Below, piece after piece: positions 34,860 through 47,168 of a stretch of 64,000 bases of DNA. The notes below the pieces were generated by a model that was not told the origin of the DNA, ran no database searches, and was given only the letters and a program-made list of their open reading frames with translations. The number at the start of each line of letters is the position of its first letter. Positions within the stretch are counted from its first letter, which is position 1. The translations under genes were made by a program, and so were the position numbers. The DNA is from Saururus chinensis (lineage: Eukaryota > Streptophyta > Magnoliopsida > Piperales > Saururaceae), in contig CP141140.1 in the NCBI GenBank assembly GCA_035235625.1, positions 52,261,351 through 52,325,350 on the forward strand. The letters are read 5' to 3'.

Positions 34860-36680
34860 ATATTATGTGTTGCAAATGATATGGTGTTTTCTCTCTCCCT
34901 CCCCTCCTCTATCCCCCTTCCCCTCTCTCCCTCCCTTACCCTCTTCTCTCTCTCCCCTCTCTCTCTCTCTTCCCTCCCCTCTCTCTCTCTCTCCCTTTCT
35001 CTCTCTTCCCTCCCCTCTCTCTCTTCCCTATCCTCTCTTTTTCTCTTCCCTGTCCTCGCTCTCTCCACTCTCTCTCTTCCCTCCCCTCTCTCTCTCTTCC
35101 CTCTCTCTTCCCTATCCTCTCTCCACTCTCTCTCTATTTTAATTTTAGTTTTTTAAATTTTAAAAAAGCCATTAGTGACGTATAGTTGCATTCGTCGCTA
35201 ATACTATAGTGTATTAGCAACGTATACACCTATACGTCGCTATATATGTTACTAATACACCAGTGTTAGCGACGTATACATGTCTACGTTGCTAATACTC
35301 TTCCCTCTCTCTCTCCCCTCCCCTCTCTTCCCTTTCCTCTCTCTTCCCTATCCTCTCTCTCTTCCCGCTCCTCTCTCTCTCTCTTCCCACTCTCCCCTCT
35401 CCTCTCTCTCTTCCCTCCCCTCTCTCTCTCTTCCCTCTCTCTCCTCACTCTCTCTATCTATTTTAGTTTAAATTTTTTTAAATTTAAAAAAGCCATTAGC
35501 GATATATAGTTGCATACCTCCCTAATACTATAGTGTATTAGCGATATATATAGTTATACATCGCTAATACACTAGTGTATTAGTGACGTATACATGTATA
35601 CGTTGCTAATACTCTTCCCTCTCCTCTCTCTCTCTTCCCTCTCCTCTCTCTCTCTCTTCCCTCTCCTCTCTCTCCCTCTCTCCCTCTCTCCCCTCTCTCT
35701 CTCTTCCCTCTCTCTCCCCTTTCCTCTCTCTCCTCACTCTCTCTATCTATTTTAATTTTAATTTATTTAAAATTAAAAAAGTAATTAGCAACGTATAGTT
35801 GCATATGTCGCTAATATTATGGTGTATTAGCGACGCAGACAGCTATATGTCGCTAATACTCATCCCTCTCTCTTCCCTCCCCCTCTCTCTCCCCTCTCCT
35901 CTCTCTCTCCCCTCTCCTCTCTCTCTCTGTTTCCTCTCCTCTCCCTCTCTCTTCCCTCTCCTCTCTCTCTCTCTTCTCTCTCCTCTCTCTCTCTTCCCTC
36001 TCTCTCCCCTCTCCTCTCTCTTCCCTCCCCTCTCTCACTTCCCTCTCTCTCTTTCCTATCCTCTCTCTCCTCACTCACTCTCTCTATCTATTTTAATTTT
36101 ATTTTTAAAAAAAATTAAAAAAGCCATTAGCGACGTATAGTTGCATACGTCGCTAATACTATAGTGTATTAGCAACGTATATAGCTACTATACATGTATT
36201 AGTGATGTGTACACATATACATTACTAATCCACTATAGTATTAGCGATGTAAACATGTATACGTCACTAATACTCTTCCCTCTCTCTCTCTTCCCTCTCC
36301 TCTCTCTCCCCTCTCTCTTCCCTCCCCTCTCTCTCTTCCCTCTCCTCTCTCTCCCCTCCCTCTCTCTCTCCCTCTCTCTTCCCTATCCTCTCTCTCCTCA
36401 CTCTCTCTATCTATTTTAATTTTAATTTTTTTAAAATTAAAAAAAACCATTAGCGACGTATAGTTGTATACGTCACTAATACACCATAGTATTAGCGACA
36501 TATAAATGTATGTGTCGCTAATACTCTTTTTTTAAATAAAAATAATATCCCCCCTCTCTCTCCTTCCCTCTCCTCTCTCTTTCTGTCTTCCCTAACTTCT
36601 CTCTCTCCCTCTCCCTAGCTCTCTCTCTTTCTCTCTCCCTCCCCCTTTCTCTCTCTCCTCTCACTCACTCTCTTTTATTA
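34860..36680. repeat. CT-rich satellite array with AGCGACGTATA palindromes, CACTA element A
   Basis: Six blocks of (CT)n/CTCTTCCCTCTCC (about 34885, 35300, 35610, 35860, 36270, 36550). They are separated by AT-rich joints and by inverted pairs TTAGCGACGTATA...TACGTCGCTAATA. Period about 300-340 bp. Ser/Leu/Pro-rich (plus) and Glu/Arg-rich (minus) frames are products of the repeat. Confidence 0.85.
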
Positions 36681-37218
36681 TAAATTATATCTTAAAATTA
36701 ATAAAAAAATTAAAATAAAATATAATATATTTTAAAAAAATTAATCCATTATTGACATTGCATTTTATTAAAATTTTAATATTTATTTATTATTTATACA
36801 AATAGTCAATATATAAGAAAATGTATTGTATTCTAAATGTTTTTAATTTTTTAAAAGTAATTATTTATTAATTAGCGACGTATGGTTAAAAGTGTCGCTA
36901 TTAGTTCTAAATTTTAAATTTCTTATTTAAAATTTAAATTTATTAGAGATGTTTTCACACATGCATCACTATTGTTAAATCTATTAGCGACAAGTAAGAA
37001 AAGCGTCACTAATAGGTTTGAATTTTTTTTAAAAAAATAATAATATAACTATTAGCGATGCATAATATAAAGCGTCGCTAATATGTTTTGTATGAGCGAT
37101 GAACAATTTTTTGCATCACTAACAGTGAAGTTTTTTGTGACGCTTTTTTATATGTTGTTATTATTAGTTTTTAGCGATGTTTATTGTTACGTCGCTAATA
37201 ATACATTTTGTTGTAGTG
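36681..37218. repeat. Right subterminal region of CACTA element A
   Basis: AT-rich, with alternating AGCGACG / CGTCGCTA motifs up to the right terminus. A stretch (36660-36840) closely matches 44660-44830 in CACTA element B. Confidence 0.75.
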
Positions 37219-37309
37219 AATGACTCTTTGAACTTTCAATGATTTTCTAAAATGATACAACATAGTACATTTAGAAAGTATTGTTAATCATGTCTCATGC
37301 AAGAGATAT

Positions 37310-38800
37310 TGATGTAGGGAAAATATTGATCGAAAGCACTTCACTAGATGAATCTAGCTACATTTGTGCAACCTTCCTCTTTCACAAATTACTTAAGTAA
37401 ACTCACAAAATAAAGGGGGGGAAAAAAGAGAAAAAGGTTTTTTCTTCTTTAACAATATTTAAAAAAAAATTATAGACAAAATCTTATACAAATCTGAGTG
37501 GCATAAACTATAAATAAAGGAGTCCAATTTATGACTAAATAAGAACTAACCAATTAAAATTAGAGAAAATAGACTTGAAAAAACCTAAATAAATAAAAAC
37601 ACACAAAATTAAGTCTCCTATTAAAGAAAAAAATTTAAAGAAGGAAATCCATAATAAACGATGTAATCCAAAACAAAATCCTAGTTTATCTCCGGACTAT
37701 ATGATTGATCTCTTGAAAGGGCCGATCAATTATTCATGTTTCTAGATGAACGATATTACTATCCAATTAATTGCTCACAAAACCCGATTGATCTTTCAAG
37801 TTTTTAGAACTATTCTTTGAAAGTTTTTTTGGCACAACAAGACAAAGAATGATGTGTTTCACATTAAATACATATGGCATACAAATGTTGCAAGGAAGTT
37901 TGAGAAGGTAAGCATTTGAATTGATCTTCCGAATAATTTCTAAAGGCCCAATCCTCCTTGCAGATAGTTTGTTACATTCCCTTGCTGAAATTTGGTCAAA
38001 ATTCCAAGCCAATCTTTAGGCTTCTTCAAGCTAAAAAGGTCTTTATTGATTTGCTTCAATATCGAGTTTATTTGTAGGCTCATATAATTCATTTGTAGGC
38101 TCATACAATCTTCATAACTCTTCCCTGGTGAGAGAAAACTTGACATTGTGTTTTTAAAGGATGAATTGAGATCCAATGAATGCTCATAGTCTATTGTCCT
38201 ATTCAAAACTTGTAAACCCTAAATAGCAAGAAGTGAAGACTTATGTATAGTAGCATCTTGGTTTGGAGGCTTTTGAAGTTTCAAATAGAATTCCATAATA
38301 ACAAATAACATTTGCCCAGTGTCAACAGTGATAATATATTATATGTGTAGTAATCAACCCATGGCATTTCACACCTTAAAGTAAATGTCATGGACAAAAC
38401 AAATATTCCAATAATGCCTCCTTGAACTCATAGATGATCTTATGCATATAGTAATAGTCAATGTTCAAGACAAAAAAACCAGTCTTGAAAAAATCACCAA
38501 GAGGGAAATTAATTTGATCATATCCATGAATATGATAACCTTAGGCAAAACTTTGCATTAAACAGCATGAATTCCACATAGTATTGTAAATATGCCCTAT
38601 TCTTTTTTGCCTTCGGTATGAACAAGCTAGCCACTTCTCTTTGGGGAAAAACCAAACACTTCCTCAAGAATAAATTGTACCATATTAGGATCATTGTGAA
38701 ACTTGTAAATGGGGTATTGTGACTGCAAAACCATGTCAGGCATGTCTTGGATAATTAACTTGTTGACAATATCCAGTTGGCGATTTATCCATCAGGCATG
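37310..38800 (-). mobile_element. Ty3/gypsy fragment between the two CACTA elements, minus strand
   Basis: LTR-like DNA (about 37310-37740, beginning TGATGTAGGG) lies 3' of a polyprotein C-terminus on the minus strand. Farther upstream (38200-38800) broken frames include SPGKSYEDC and FSPKRSG-like pieces that I cannot assign firmly. Its LTR-like part resembles the LTR at 11783-12319 in layout (TGGCATAAACTATAAATAAAGGAG). Confidence 0.5.
37767..38206 (-). pseudogene. Ty3/gypsy polyprotein C-terminal region
   Basis: Minus strand: a first frame (38206-37940) ends in LKKPKDWLGILTKFQQGNV. An overlapping frame continues WNFDQISARECNKLSARRIG, then GPLEIIRKINSNAYLLKLP and MPYVFNVKHI. The KLSARRIGP / KINSNAYLLKLP / FNVKHI series is the region after the integrase core of plant Ty3/gypsy elements and aligns with KINSNAYRLKLPSHI at about 12430. 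The frame change near 37960 and the absent core show it is dead. Confidence 0.7.
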
Positions 38801-41149
38801 TATGTTCTTTCCTCAAATCATACAAAGTCGCTAAATCTTATTTACAACATATTTTTAAATTCCAACTTACAACATCCAGAGCAAGCATTATATCAAACAT
38901 CAAGTGATCAGTTTGAATTTTCCTATTTTGGCAACACATATCAAGTACCCAAATTTGCATCATTATGGATAACTCAAATTTGATCATAATGCACCATACA
39001 TAAAGTTAATTATCAAACTCTACTAACTCAAGGTACCTACAATCTTCAAAATTAATAAAATTAAAAATTCAATGAAGTTGTTATTACCAAAGCATGGAGA
39101 TATTGGCTAAAACATATGTCATGTAGATATATTTTTGGTGGAGGGTCACTTACAATCCACTCCAATTCTTGTAGTAGGGAAAAATCATGGCACGGCTATG
39201 GATTTTCCAGTATAATGGATTTGAAAACAATAAAAGTACCATTGTGGTTCAGCATGAATATAATTTTGGTAACAACAACAGCTCTATTCCAGCCTTGCTC
39301 ACAAAAACCACCTATCATCCCATAATTCAAATTCTGGTGCAAGTACATCACATGATAGGAGGGATATTAAAACCAAACCCCTCTTGCACAATGAGAGTAG
39401 AACTACATATTTCTTGACAGTCAAACGGATTAAATGGTGGGGGTCCTGCAGAGAAGGGAAAATCCTTCAGTTTTTTTTGGCAACATGAAGATCTTTGATT
39501 TTATCTTTGTGATTATGTGCAAAGATTTGTTTTTTTTGTTTTTTGCAGAGAAAGTGTAATTTCAAGAGGGTGCTTTGTGATTATGTGTAAACTAGCTGCG
39601 TTGATGTGAGATTTTCAAATGGGTGAGGTGAGGAGAAATTGACCAACATGGTGGTCCTTTTTCTTCCAAATGACTGAAGATGAATTTCAAGCCAAGTCAT
39701 ATAATCAACTCTTAAAAGCTGTCTTGATTATATCGAGTGTTAGGTATCTCTGTGATCAACTATTTTCATAGAAAACGATGGCTTTTACTAAGAAAGTGCC
39801 TTCTCTTCCTTGAGGTGCCTGAAATAACCGTTGCCGCTTCCCTTGGGGACATATCCAAACTTCTCATACAAGCATTAAATGCACTCTACTCCAGCTTTTT
39901 GGGCTAAATTTTGAATGAGTCTACTACGGTTGTGGCTTGCCTTTGCTGTTGATTATAAACCCTGAATATGGTTTTGTAGCTCAGGATTTGCCACATGTTA
40001 AAATACTTGGAAGCTGCTGGTTCAATTTCTCAGTTTTTTTCCCACAAACATGAGTGGGGTTATCTTCTTCTTGTGCACTTGAAATACTTAATACTGCTTC
40101 TTCAATTTTGTATATTTATTAGATTCAATTTTTACTGACATAATTGGGTCATCTGCTTCTTGTAGATTTGAAGATCTACGCACATAAATTTATTAGATAC
40201 GTTTGATGAAGATCTTGTGAAATCTTAATTGAGTACATAAAAATGAACTTATTCTTATCAATTACTATAGTTTCATTAGCTGAACATTTGCTTGTGTTGT
40301 TCATTTGACTACTCATTGATCAACCTTTTCTTTTTGTTGACAGATCCTATTACCTCAATGGACGGTTAAAAGACTTGAAAATAGGTAAAATCACAATCTT
40401 ATGTAAACAAATTCACTTGTCACGAAGCTATATATTATTTTTAGAGGGCGCCAACTTCCACAATCTATGTATGCAATTGGTATTTTTAATGTTCTCTAAG
40501 GATTTGGGTTGGTATTCGTAATTCTATACATGATATTGAACTTGTCCTTGTAAATAATAATATGGAGGCTATGTACACAACTACACATGTATATTAACTT
40601 TTTATAATTACACTCTTTTAAAATGGGGCAGGTACTTTGTGTTTTCAAGATGGCACAGGAGAAAGAGTGATATTAATTGGGTTCACGATACAAGGGTTGT
40701 TGGAAAACATAAGATGCAATGTAATTGGTGTAGGCATACGATTGGGGGGGAGGGGTCAGTATTATGATTACTTATATTTTCTAGCTTTTTGGAGGTATTG
40801 TGTTTGTTAACAAATTATAATTTTTTATATTTTATTATGCTTTAAAGGAAGTATTATAATGATATATTATTAGTAACAATATTTTTTTGTGTATCAAAGG
40901 TTCTGCACCTGTTTTGGCACGTACCAAGCATATCATCGATACATACCCATATCCATGATTATTGATAGTCTCATCAATATTCTCATTAATACTAATACGG
41001 CCTTCCATGCATATGTATTATCATAAAAGTAAGGTATGGAATATTGTACTAGAAAGCCTATTTCACATCCTAACAAGAATGATAATAAACTTCTATTATT
41101 CTAAAACTCAAATTCATGACAAAACATAAATAATTTTGACCAGTTAATA
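38801..41149. other. Gene-free region between a gypsy fragment and CACTA element B
   Basis: AT-rich. Short frames at 38777-38983 and 39116-39417 (+) show no motif I know. Nothing else definable. Confidence 0.4.
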
Positions 41150-41164
41150 TAGCACTACAACACA

Positions 41165-41830
41165 AAAGACTATTAGCGATGTATTTTGCGTAGCTAATAG
41201 TCCCCTAAACGTCACTAATGACTATTAGCGACGTATAATTAACGTTGCTAAAAGCGTCAAAAAAAGTACCGTTGCAATTGACTATTCACAACGCATGCCA
41301 AATACGTCGCTAATAGAAACCTTTTAGCGACACATACATATGCGTCGCTATTAATAAATAACTAGTGACGCATATGTATACCTTGCTAATTATTATTTAA
41401 TAGCGACGTTTATCTTTTTGCGTTGCAAATGATATGTCATTAGCGATGCTTGCTTATGCGTCACTAATATAAAAACCATTTAAAAAAATTAAAAATTACT
41501 TATTAGAGACATTTAAATATAAGTGTCGCTAATAAGTCCTTATTAGAGACGCTATTACATACGTCGCTAATATAGAAATAATTTTTAAAAATTTAAAAAT
41601 TACTTATCAGCCACATATATACGAAATTGTCACTAATAAGGACTTATTAACGACGCTTACTTATACGTTGTTAATAGAATTAAGTTTTTAAAAAATTTCA
41701 AAGCATAGCGAATATTATAATATTAAAAATTAAAATGCAATAGCGGCATGTTCAAAGCGTCATGATTACATATTAAAATCTTAAAAAATGATTTAGCGAC
41801 GCTTTGGTATGCATCGGTAAAGATTAATTT
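41165..41830. repeat. Left subterminal repeats of CACTA element B
   Basis: Dense alternating copies of TTAGCGACG and CGTCGCTAATA, for example around 41222-41235 and 41305-41360. Confidence 0.8.
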
Positions 41831-41869
41831 TAAAAAAAAATGGTGCGCCACTAGGCCCACCGAGAAAGG

Positions 41870-42830
41870 GAGATGGTGACGGAGGGCGCTGGAATCAGGA
41901 CCCCCAGCTCGAGGAGGGGGTGGGGGCTCAGCTGGGGGAGGGGGCCGGTAGGGGTTGGGGGGCAGCACAGGGGAGGGGAGGTAGCAAGGGAAGGGGGCAG
42001 CTGGGGGAGGGTGCAGTAGGGGTTGGGGGGCCAGCAAGAGGAGGGCCCTGCCGGCCTCAGGTCCCCATGGAAGGGGGGCGGAGCAGAGGGGAAAATGGGG
42101 ACTAGGGGGGACTGGAGCAGAGGGGAAAATGGGGACTAGGGGGGACTGGAGCAGAGGGGAAAATGGGGACTAGGGGGGACTGGAGCAGAGGGGAAAATGG
42201 GGACTAGGGGGGACTGGAGCAGAGGGAGAGGAGGGACGAGGCAGGGCAGGGCAGAGAGGGGGACCGGAGAAGGGGGAGGGGGAGGGGGACTGGAGCTGGT
42301 GGGCGAGCAGTAAAAGATGGAGCCGCCCTGCCGGCCTCAGGTCCCCATGGAAGGGGGGGCGGAGCAGAGGGGAAAATGCAGCCTCGGGTCCCCATCGAAG
42401 GGGGGCGGAGCAGAGGGGAAAATGGGGACTAGGGGGGGACTGGAGCAGAGGGAGAGGAGGGACGAGGCAGGGCAGGGCAGAGAGGGGGGACCGGAGAAGG
42501 GGGAGGGGGAGGGGGGACTGGAGCTGGTGGGAGGGCAGTAAAAGACGGAGCCACCCTGCCGGCCTCAGGTCCCCATGGAAGGGGGGGGCGGAGCAGAGGG
42601 GAAAATGGGGACCGGGAGGGAAGAAGGGGAGCAGAGGGGGTGGGGGCCAGAGGACGGCAGGCCATGGGTGGCAAGGGCGGCAGGCAGCACATCGGAGCAA
42701 AAGAAGGAGGACCGGAAGGGGGTGGGTGGCTAGAGGACGGTGGGCCATGGGCTGAGGGCAGCAAGGTCGAGAGGCGGCGAGCGGCAGTGGCGAGGCGAAG
42801 GATGGGGCAGATTAGTTATAAGTAGCGGGA
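41870..42830. repeat. GC-rich minisatellite core of CACTA element B
   Basis: Includes four tandem copies of a ~38-bp unit GGGGAAAATGGGGACTAGGG (about 42085-42225). A larger duplicated block of about 250 bp (GTCCCCATGGAAGGGGGGCG ... GGAGCTGGTGGG) recurs at 42060, 42340 and 42570. Long Pro/Leu-rich minus-strand frames arise from this; none has a recognisable domain. Confidence 0.75.
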
Positions 42831-42984
42831 GGAATTTCGCCCCCGGAAATAAAAAATTATTAGCAACGCTCCTTATTAGCGTCACTATTAGTAATATTTA
42901 AGCGACGTAAAAAATTATATGTCGCTACTTAATACTATATTTAGCGACGCTTATATAAAAGCGTTGCTAAAATAGTTTTTTATT

Positions 42985-44675
42985 ATTTTTCTCTCCTCAC
43001 TCTCTCTCTCTCCACTACTCATTCACTCTCTCCCCTCATTCCCTCTCCCCTCCTCTCTCTCTCTCCCTTCTTGCCCTCTCTCTCCTCTCTCCTCTCTCCT
43101 CTCTCTCTCCTCCCACCCTCCCCCTCTCTTTCCTCTCTCTCCTCCCTCCTCTCCCTCCTCTCCTCCCTCCCCTCTCTCCCTCCTTTCATCTCGCTCTCTC
43201 CTCTCTCTATACCTTTCCTCTCTCTCTCCATCTCTCTCTACCTCTCCTCTCTCTTCTCTCTCTCCTCCCTCCCTCCCCTTCTCTTTCCTCTCTCTCCTCC
43301 CTCCTCTCCTCCCCCTCTTTCTCCTCCCTCCCCCTCTTTCTCTACTCCCTCCCCCTCTCTCTCTTTCATTGATTTTTTTATTAAAAAAGAGGTAGTAGCG
43401 ACGCATAGAGGCAAACATCGCTACTATTATTAGGTAGTAGTGACGCTTAGAGCTAAGCTTCGCTACTACCTTTTTTAAATTTTTTATGTTTTTTTAAAAT
43501 AATTTATAAATAAAAAAATATCTCCCTCTCACTCCTCCCTCCCCCTCTATCTCCTCTCTCTCTCTCTCTCCTCCCTCCCCTCTTCTCCTCCCTTCTCTCT
43601 CTCTTCTCATTTCTTTCCTCTCCTCCCTCCTCTCTCTTTCCACCCTCTCTCTCTCTTCTCCTCTCTCTCCTCTCCTCCCTCCCCTCTCTCTCCTCTCTCT
43701 ACCTCTCCTATCTCTCCCTCTCCTCTCTCTCCTCCCTCCCCCCTCTCTCTTCTCTATCTCTCTATCTCTCCCTCCCCCCTCTCACTTTCATTAAATTTTT
43801 TATTAAAAAAAGAGGTAGTAGCAACGCATAGAGCCAGGTAGTAGCGACACTTAGAGCTAAGCGTCGCCACTACCGCTTTTTTTATTTTTTATATATTTTT
43901 AAAATAATTTATAATTAAAAAAATATCCCTCTCACTCCTCCCACCCCCTCTATCTCCTCTCTCTCCTCCCTTCTCTCTCTCCTCTCTCTACCTCTCCTCC
44001 CACCCCCTCTCTCTCTTTCATTGAATTTTTTATTGAAAAAAGGGTAGTAACGACGTATAGAGCTATGCATCACTACTACCTCTTTTTTAAATTTTTTATA
44101 TTTTTGTAAAATAATTTATAATTAAAAAAATTTCTCCCTCTCACTCCTCCCTCCCCCTCTCTCTCCTCTCTCTTCTCCTCTCCTCCCTCCTCTCTCTTCT
44201 CCTCTCTCTCCTCTCCTCCCTCCCCTCTCTCTCCTCTCTGTCCCTCTCCTCTCTCTCTCTCCTCCCTCTCTCTCTTCCCTCTCTCTGATCTCTCTCTCTC
44301 CTCTCTCTCTCTTCCCTCTCCTCTCTCTCTCCTCTCTCTCTTCTCTCTCCTCTCTCTCTTCTCTCTCCTCTCTCTTTCTCTTCCCTCCCCACTCTCTCTC
44401 TCTCTCTTCCCTCTGCTCTCTCTCTCTTCCCTCTCCTCTCTCTCTCTTCCCTCTGCTCTCTCTCCTCTCTCTCTCTCTTCCCTCTCCTCTCTCTCCTCTC
44501 TCTCTCTTCCCTCTCCTCTCTCTCTTTTCCCTCTCCTTTCTCTTCCCTCTCTCCTCTCCCCTCTCCTTCCACTCTCTCCCCTCCTCTCTCTCCCTTCCTC
44601 TCTCTCCCCTCCTCGCCTCTGTCTCCTCCCCCTTTCTCTCCCTCCCTCCTCTCTCTTCACTCTATCTCTTTTATT
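42985..44675. repeat. CT-rich satellite array of CACTA element B
   Basis: Four (CT)n/CTCCCTCC blocks (42985-43375, 43520-43795, 43925-44030, 44133-44675). They are separated by AT-rich joints and GTAGTAGCGACGC...GCTTCGCTACTACC palindromes. The core motif is AGCGACGC, with GGTAGTAG replacing the ATTAG of element A. Confidence 0.85.
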
Positions 44676-45045
44676 ATAAATTATATATTATAATTAATAA
44701 AAAATAAAAAATAAAATGTATTATATTTCAAAACATTTAATCAATTGTTGACACTACCTTCTGTTAAAAATTTAATATTTATTTATTATTTAAACAAATA
44801 GTCAATATTGAAGAAAACATATTATAGTTAAAAAGTTATTTTAAATGTTTTCATTTTTTTAAATAATTATTCATTAATTAGCGACGCATGCTGAAAAGCA
44901 TTGCTATTAGTTCTTAATTTTAAATTTCTTATTTAAAATTGAGAATTATTAGCAACGCTTTTTCACAAACGTCACTATTGTTAAAACTAGTAGCACCGTT
45001 TTTAAAAAACGTTGTTAATAGTTTTGAATTTTTAAAAAAAATTAA

Positions 45046-45082
<37 letters not shown>

Positions 45083-45331
45083 CTTTTATTGACGCTTGTT
45101 AAAGCATTATTAGCGATGCATAAATTAAAATGTTGCTTATATTGTTGGTATTAGCGACGCTTAAATTTATGTGTCGCTAATAGACCACTATTAGCTACGC
45201 TTAAAATTAAGTGTTGCTAATAGTGGGGGGTTTTGCAATGTTTTTTTATATGTCGCTATTATTACTATTTAACGACGCTTAGTGTTGCGTCGCTAATAAA
45301 AGCATGACTAATAGTACATTTTGTTGTAGTG
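44676..45331. repeat. Right subterminal region of CACTA element B
   Basis: AT-rich with alternating AGCGACGC/GTCGCTAATA motifs and a (GT)n(AT)n microsatellite at 45044-45081. Ends ACATTTTGTTGTAGTG. Confidence 0.75.
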
Positions 45332-45334
45332 TAG

Positions 45335-47165
45335 ATCTACTTAGTCTTGCATTTAAGAAACTCATGTGTAGTTTTGTCAAAAAAAATTCATGAGATCATT
45401 GACTGATTATCCAAATACAAAATTGTTAAAAGGTGGAGAAGCATTTCTGATGAAAGGATGCCTAAGATATTTGAATACCAAGCGTTTTCATGAACCACAA
45501 TATTGAAAACAGATTGGCACATAAATTCGGGATTAACCACAATACCAATCCATTTCAGAATATACATAATTTCATAATCACCAGGGTGTGACAAGAGGTG
45601 CATTCAAATATTCCAAATAATGATCGTGTAATTATTCTACAAATTCTGATTCAGGAGAAGATAGTGACTACTCCTGAAAGGTAGATATCAATATGTAAGG
45701 ATAACCTTGAAGTGAGAAAGATACAGTCGACACTCAATACAGATGTCGAAGAGACTAAATTAGTCATTTGAACCGTGAGCATTTGCCCTGACATATTGGA
45801 TTTTATTAAATCAATGATATTGATACAAGGATCATAACTTTTGCTTGATAAAGAGAAAAATGGATTTCGGTTTGCCGATCTATTTATTTTTTATACATCA
45901 GGGGTTGATTTGGGTTGATGGCTGTAGAACTCTTGATTCACATGTGTTTTATAGTTAAATTAAGAAGTAGACCAAGAGATAGTACTTATACTGGTATGGA
46001 TGTTGATTTGATAATTCGCTGATTTTGAATGCTGAAAAAGGGATTTGCTTCATATATATCTACAATATTAGGATCATACGTGCAGAATAATAGAGATGGA
46101 ATCAGTACCTCGTAAGAATAATAATTAATTTTGAAAAATTATCAGTATTTATGTATCACAAGTGGTAAGTAGAAATCCAGAACTCACCAACGTATACGAA
46201 TGAAGAAAAATTCTGAAGTCCAACAGCCTGGTCAGACCAATTTGTATCACCACCACCGGTTCCAATATTACTGTAGATTTAAGAAACCATCAATTTTTAC
46301 TACTTAGCACAGTTTCACATTTAACATTCTACAAAAAAGAGCAGATTAGGGCGACATCAAAGACAAAAGGATATCCTCCTCTTAAAATCTGTGATCAAAT
46401 AAATATGAATAACCCATATTGAAGGCCAGAAAAAACAGTTAAACAAAGTCCTGTTGAAAATCCGTTATCAAATTGAAAGACAAGCCAGATACAAAATCGA
46501 AGAGCAGACGAAACACCTCCAAGGACTTCCAGGTCAAAAGTAAGCTTTCTCCGAAGATACATGTTTAGGATCCCTTCTCAACATGTTAATTGGCATAATG
46601 TTGAACAAAATGGAAATGGGAAAGAGGGAAGTTGGGCGATAACAACCAGAATCCAATCGAGATAAAAAACTCAAGCCAAAATCCTGATCAGCCAGGCTCT
46701 CAAGGATCAAATCAAGGCAGAAACAAAGACGCATAGCCTGTTATAAAGAAAGGACACGTCAAATACATGCACCATATACAAGGTCAGAAAATTATAATCG
46801 AAACTAAATTCCTAAGATCTGTCAAGAGTCCCATTGCAACAAAAAGGAAGGTTGACAACGTTGTGGAAGTTCAAAAGGCAACATAGACAATCAGTCTTAA
46901 CCAGAAGCCAACGGTGACCATGGAACACAAACCAAAAAAAGGACAGTCAAAACGATAAAAGTTACATGCAGGAACAAATTGATCAAGCAGCTTAATCTTT
47001 CGCCGAAATTGTGAAGTCGAATTCTTCTATAGATTAAGCAATCAGAACTCGGCAGAGTTTCTTGAATCTGTGCAGGTTTCGATGTTGGCTAGATATAGCC
47101 GGAGATTTTTTTTGGCTTCTTCAGTCAATATTCAAAAACTCAAATAGGTTCAAACCAACGAAGTC
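45335..47165. other. Gene-free region
   Basis: Ordinary base composition, no frame longer than about 70 codons and no motif. It could be host intergenic DNA or an unrecognised element. Confidence 0.4.
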
Positions 47166-47168
47166 TTA

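Larger units (their letters stand above)
31694..37218. mobile_element. Non-autonomous CACTA (En/Spm) element A, 5525 bp
   Basis: Left end CACAACAACAAAAAAGAC; right end ACATTTTGTTGTAGTG, whose reverse complement is CACTACAACAAAATGT. Flanked by a perfect 3-bp duplication AAT (31691-31693 and 37219-37221). Subterminal regions carry many copies of the motif TTAGCGACGTATA and its inverse TACGTCGCTAATA, the sort of dense subterminal repeats CACTA transposases bind. Layout: left subterminal 31694-32290, purine/GC-rich core 32320-34700 (interrupted by a solo LTR), CT-rich palindrome array 34860-36680, right subterminal to 37218. No TnpA or TnpD frame, so it depends on an autonomous relative. Confidence 0.9.
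41153..45331. mobile_element. Non-autonomous CACTA (En/Spm) element B, 4179 bp
   Basis: Left end CACTACAACACAAAAGAC, right end ACATTTTGTTGTAGTG; perfect 3-bp duplication TAG (41150-41152 and 45332-45334). Same modules as element A in the same order: subterminal AGCGACG repeats (41165-41830), the junction phrase CCACTAGGCCCACCG (41849-41863, compare 32302-32316), a GC-rich core (41870-42830), a TTTCGCCC phrase, a CT-rich array (42985-44675) and an AT-rich right subterminal region. No transposase frame. Confidence 0.9.

Noticed and set aside
34751-36501. Glu/Arg-rich minus-strand and Ser/Leu/Pro-rich plus-strand frames
   Set aside because: They follow from (CT)n satellite blocks inside CACTA element A; the same applies at 43019-44660 and 56379-57301.
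31790-37200. Regularly spaced palindromes, at first sight CRISPR-like
   Set aside because: Spacers are not unique sequences of constant length, the host is a plant, and the ends and target duplications identify a CACTA element.
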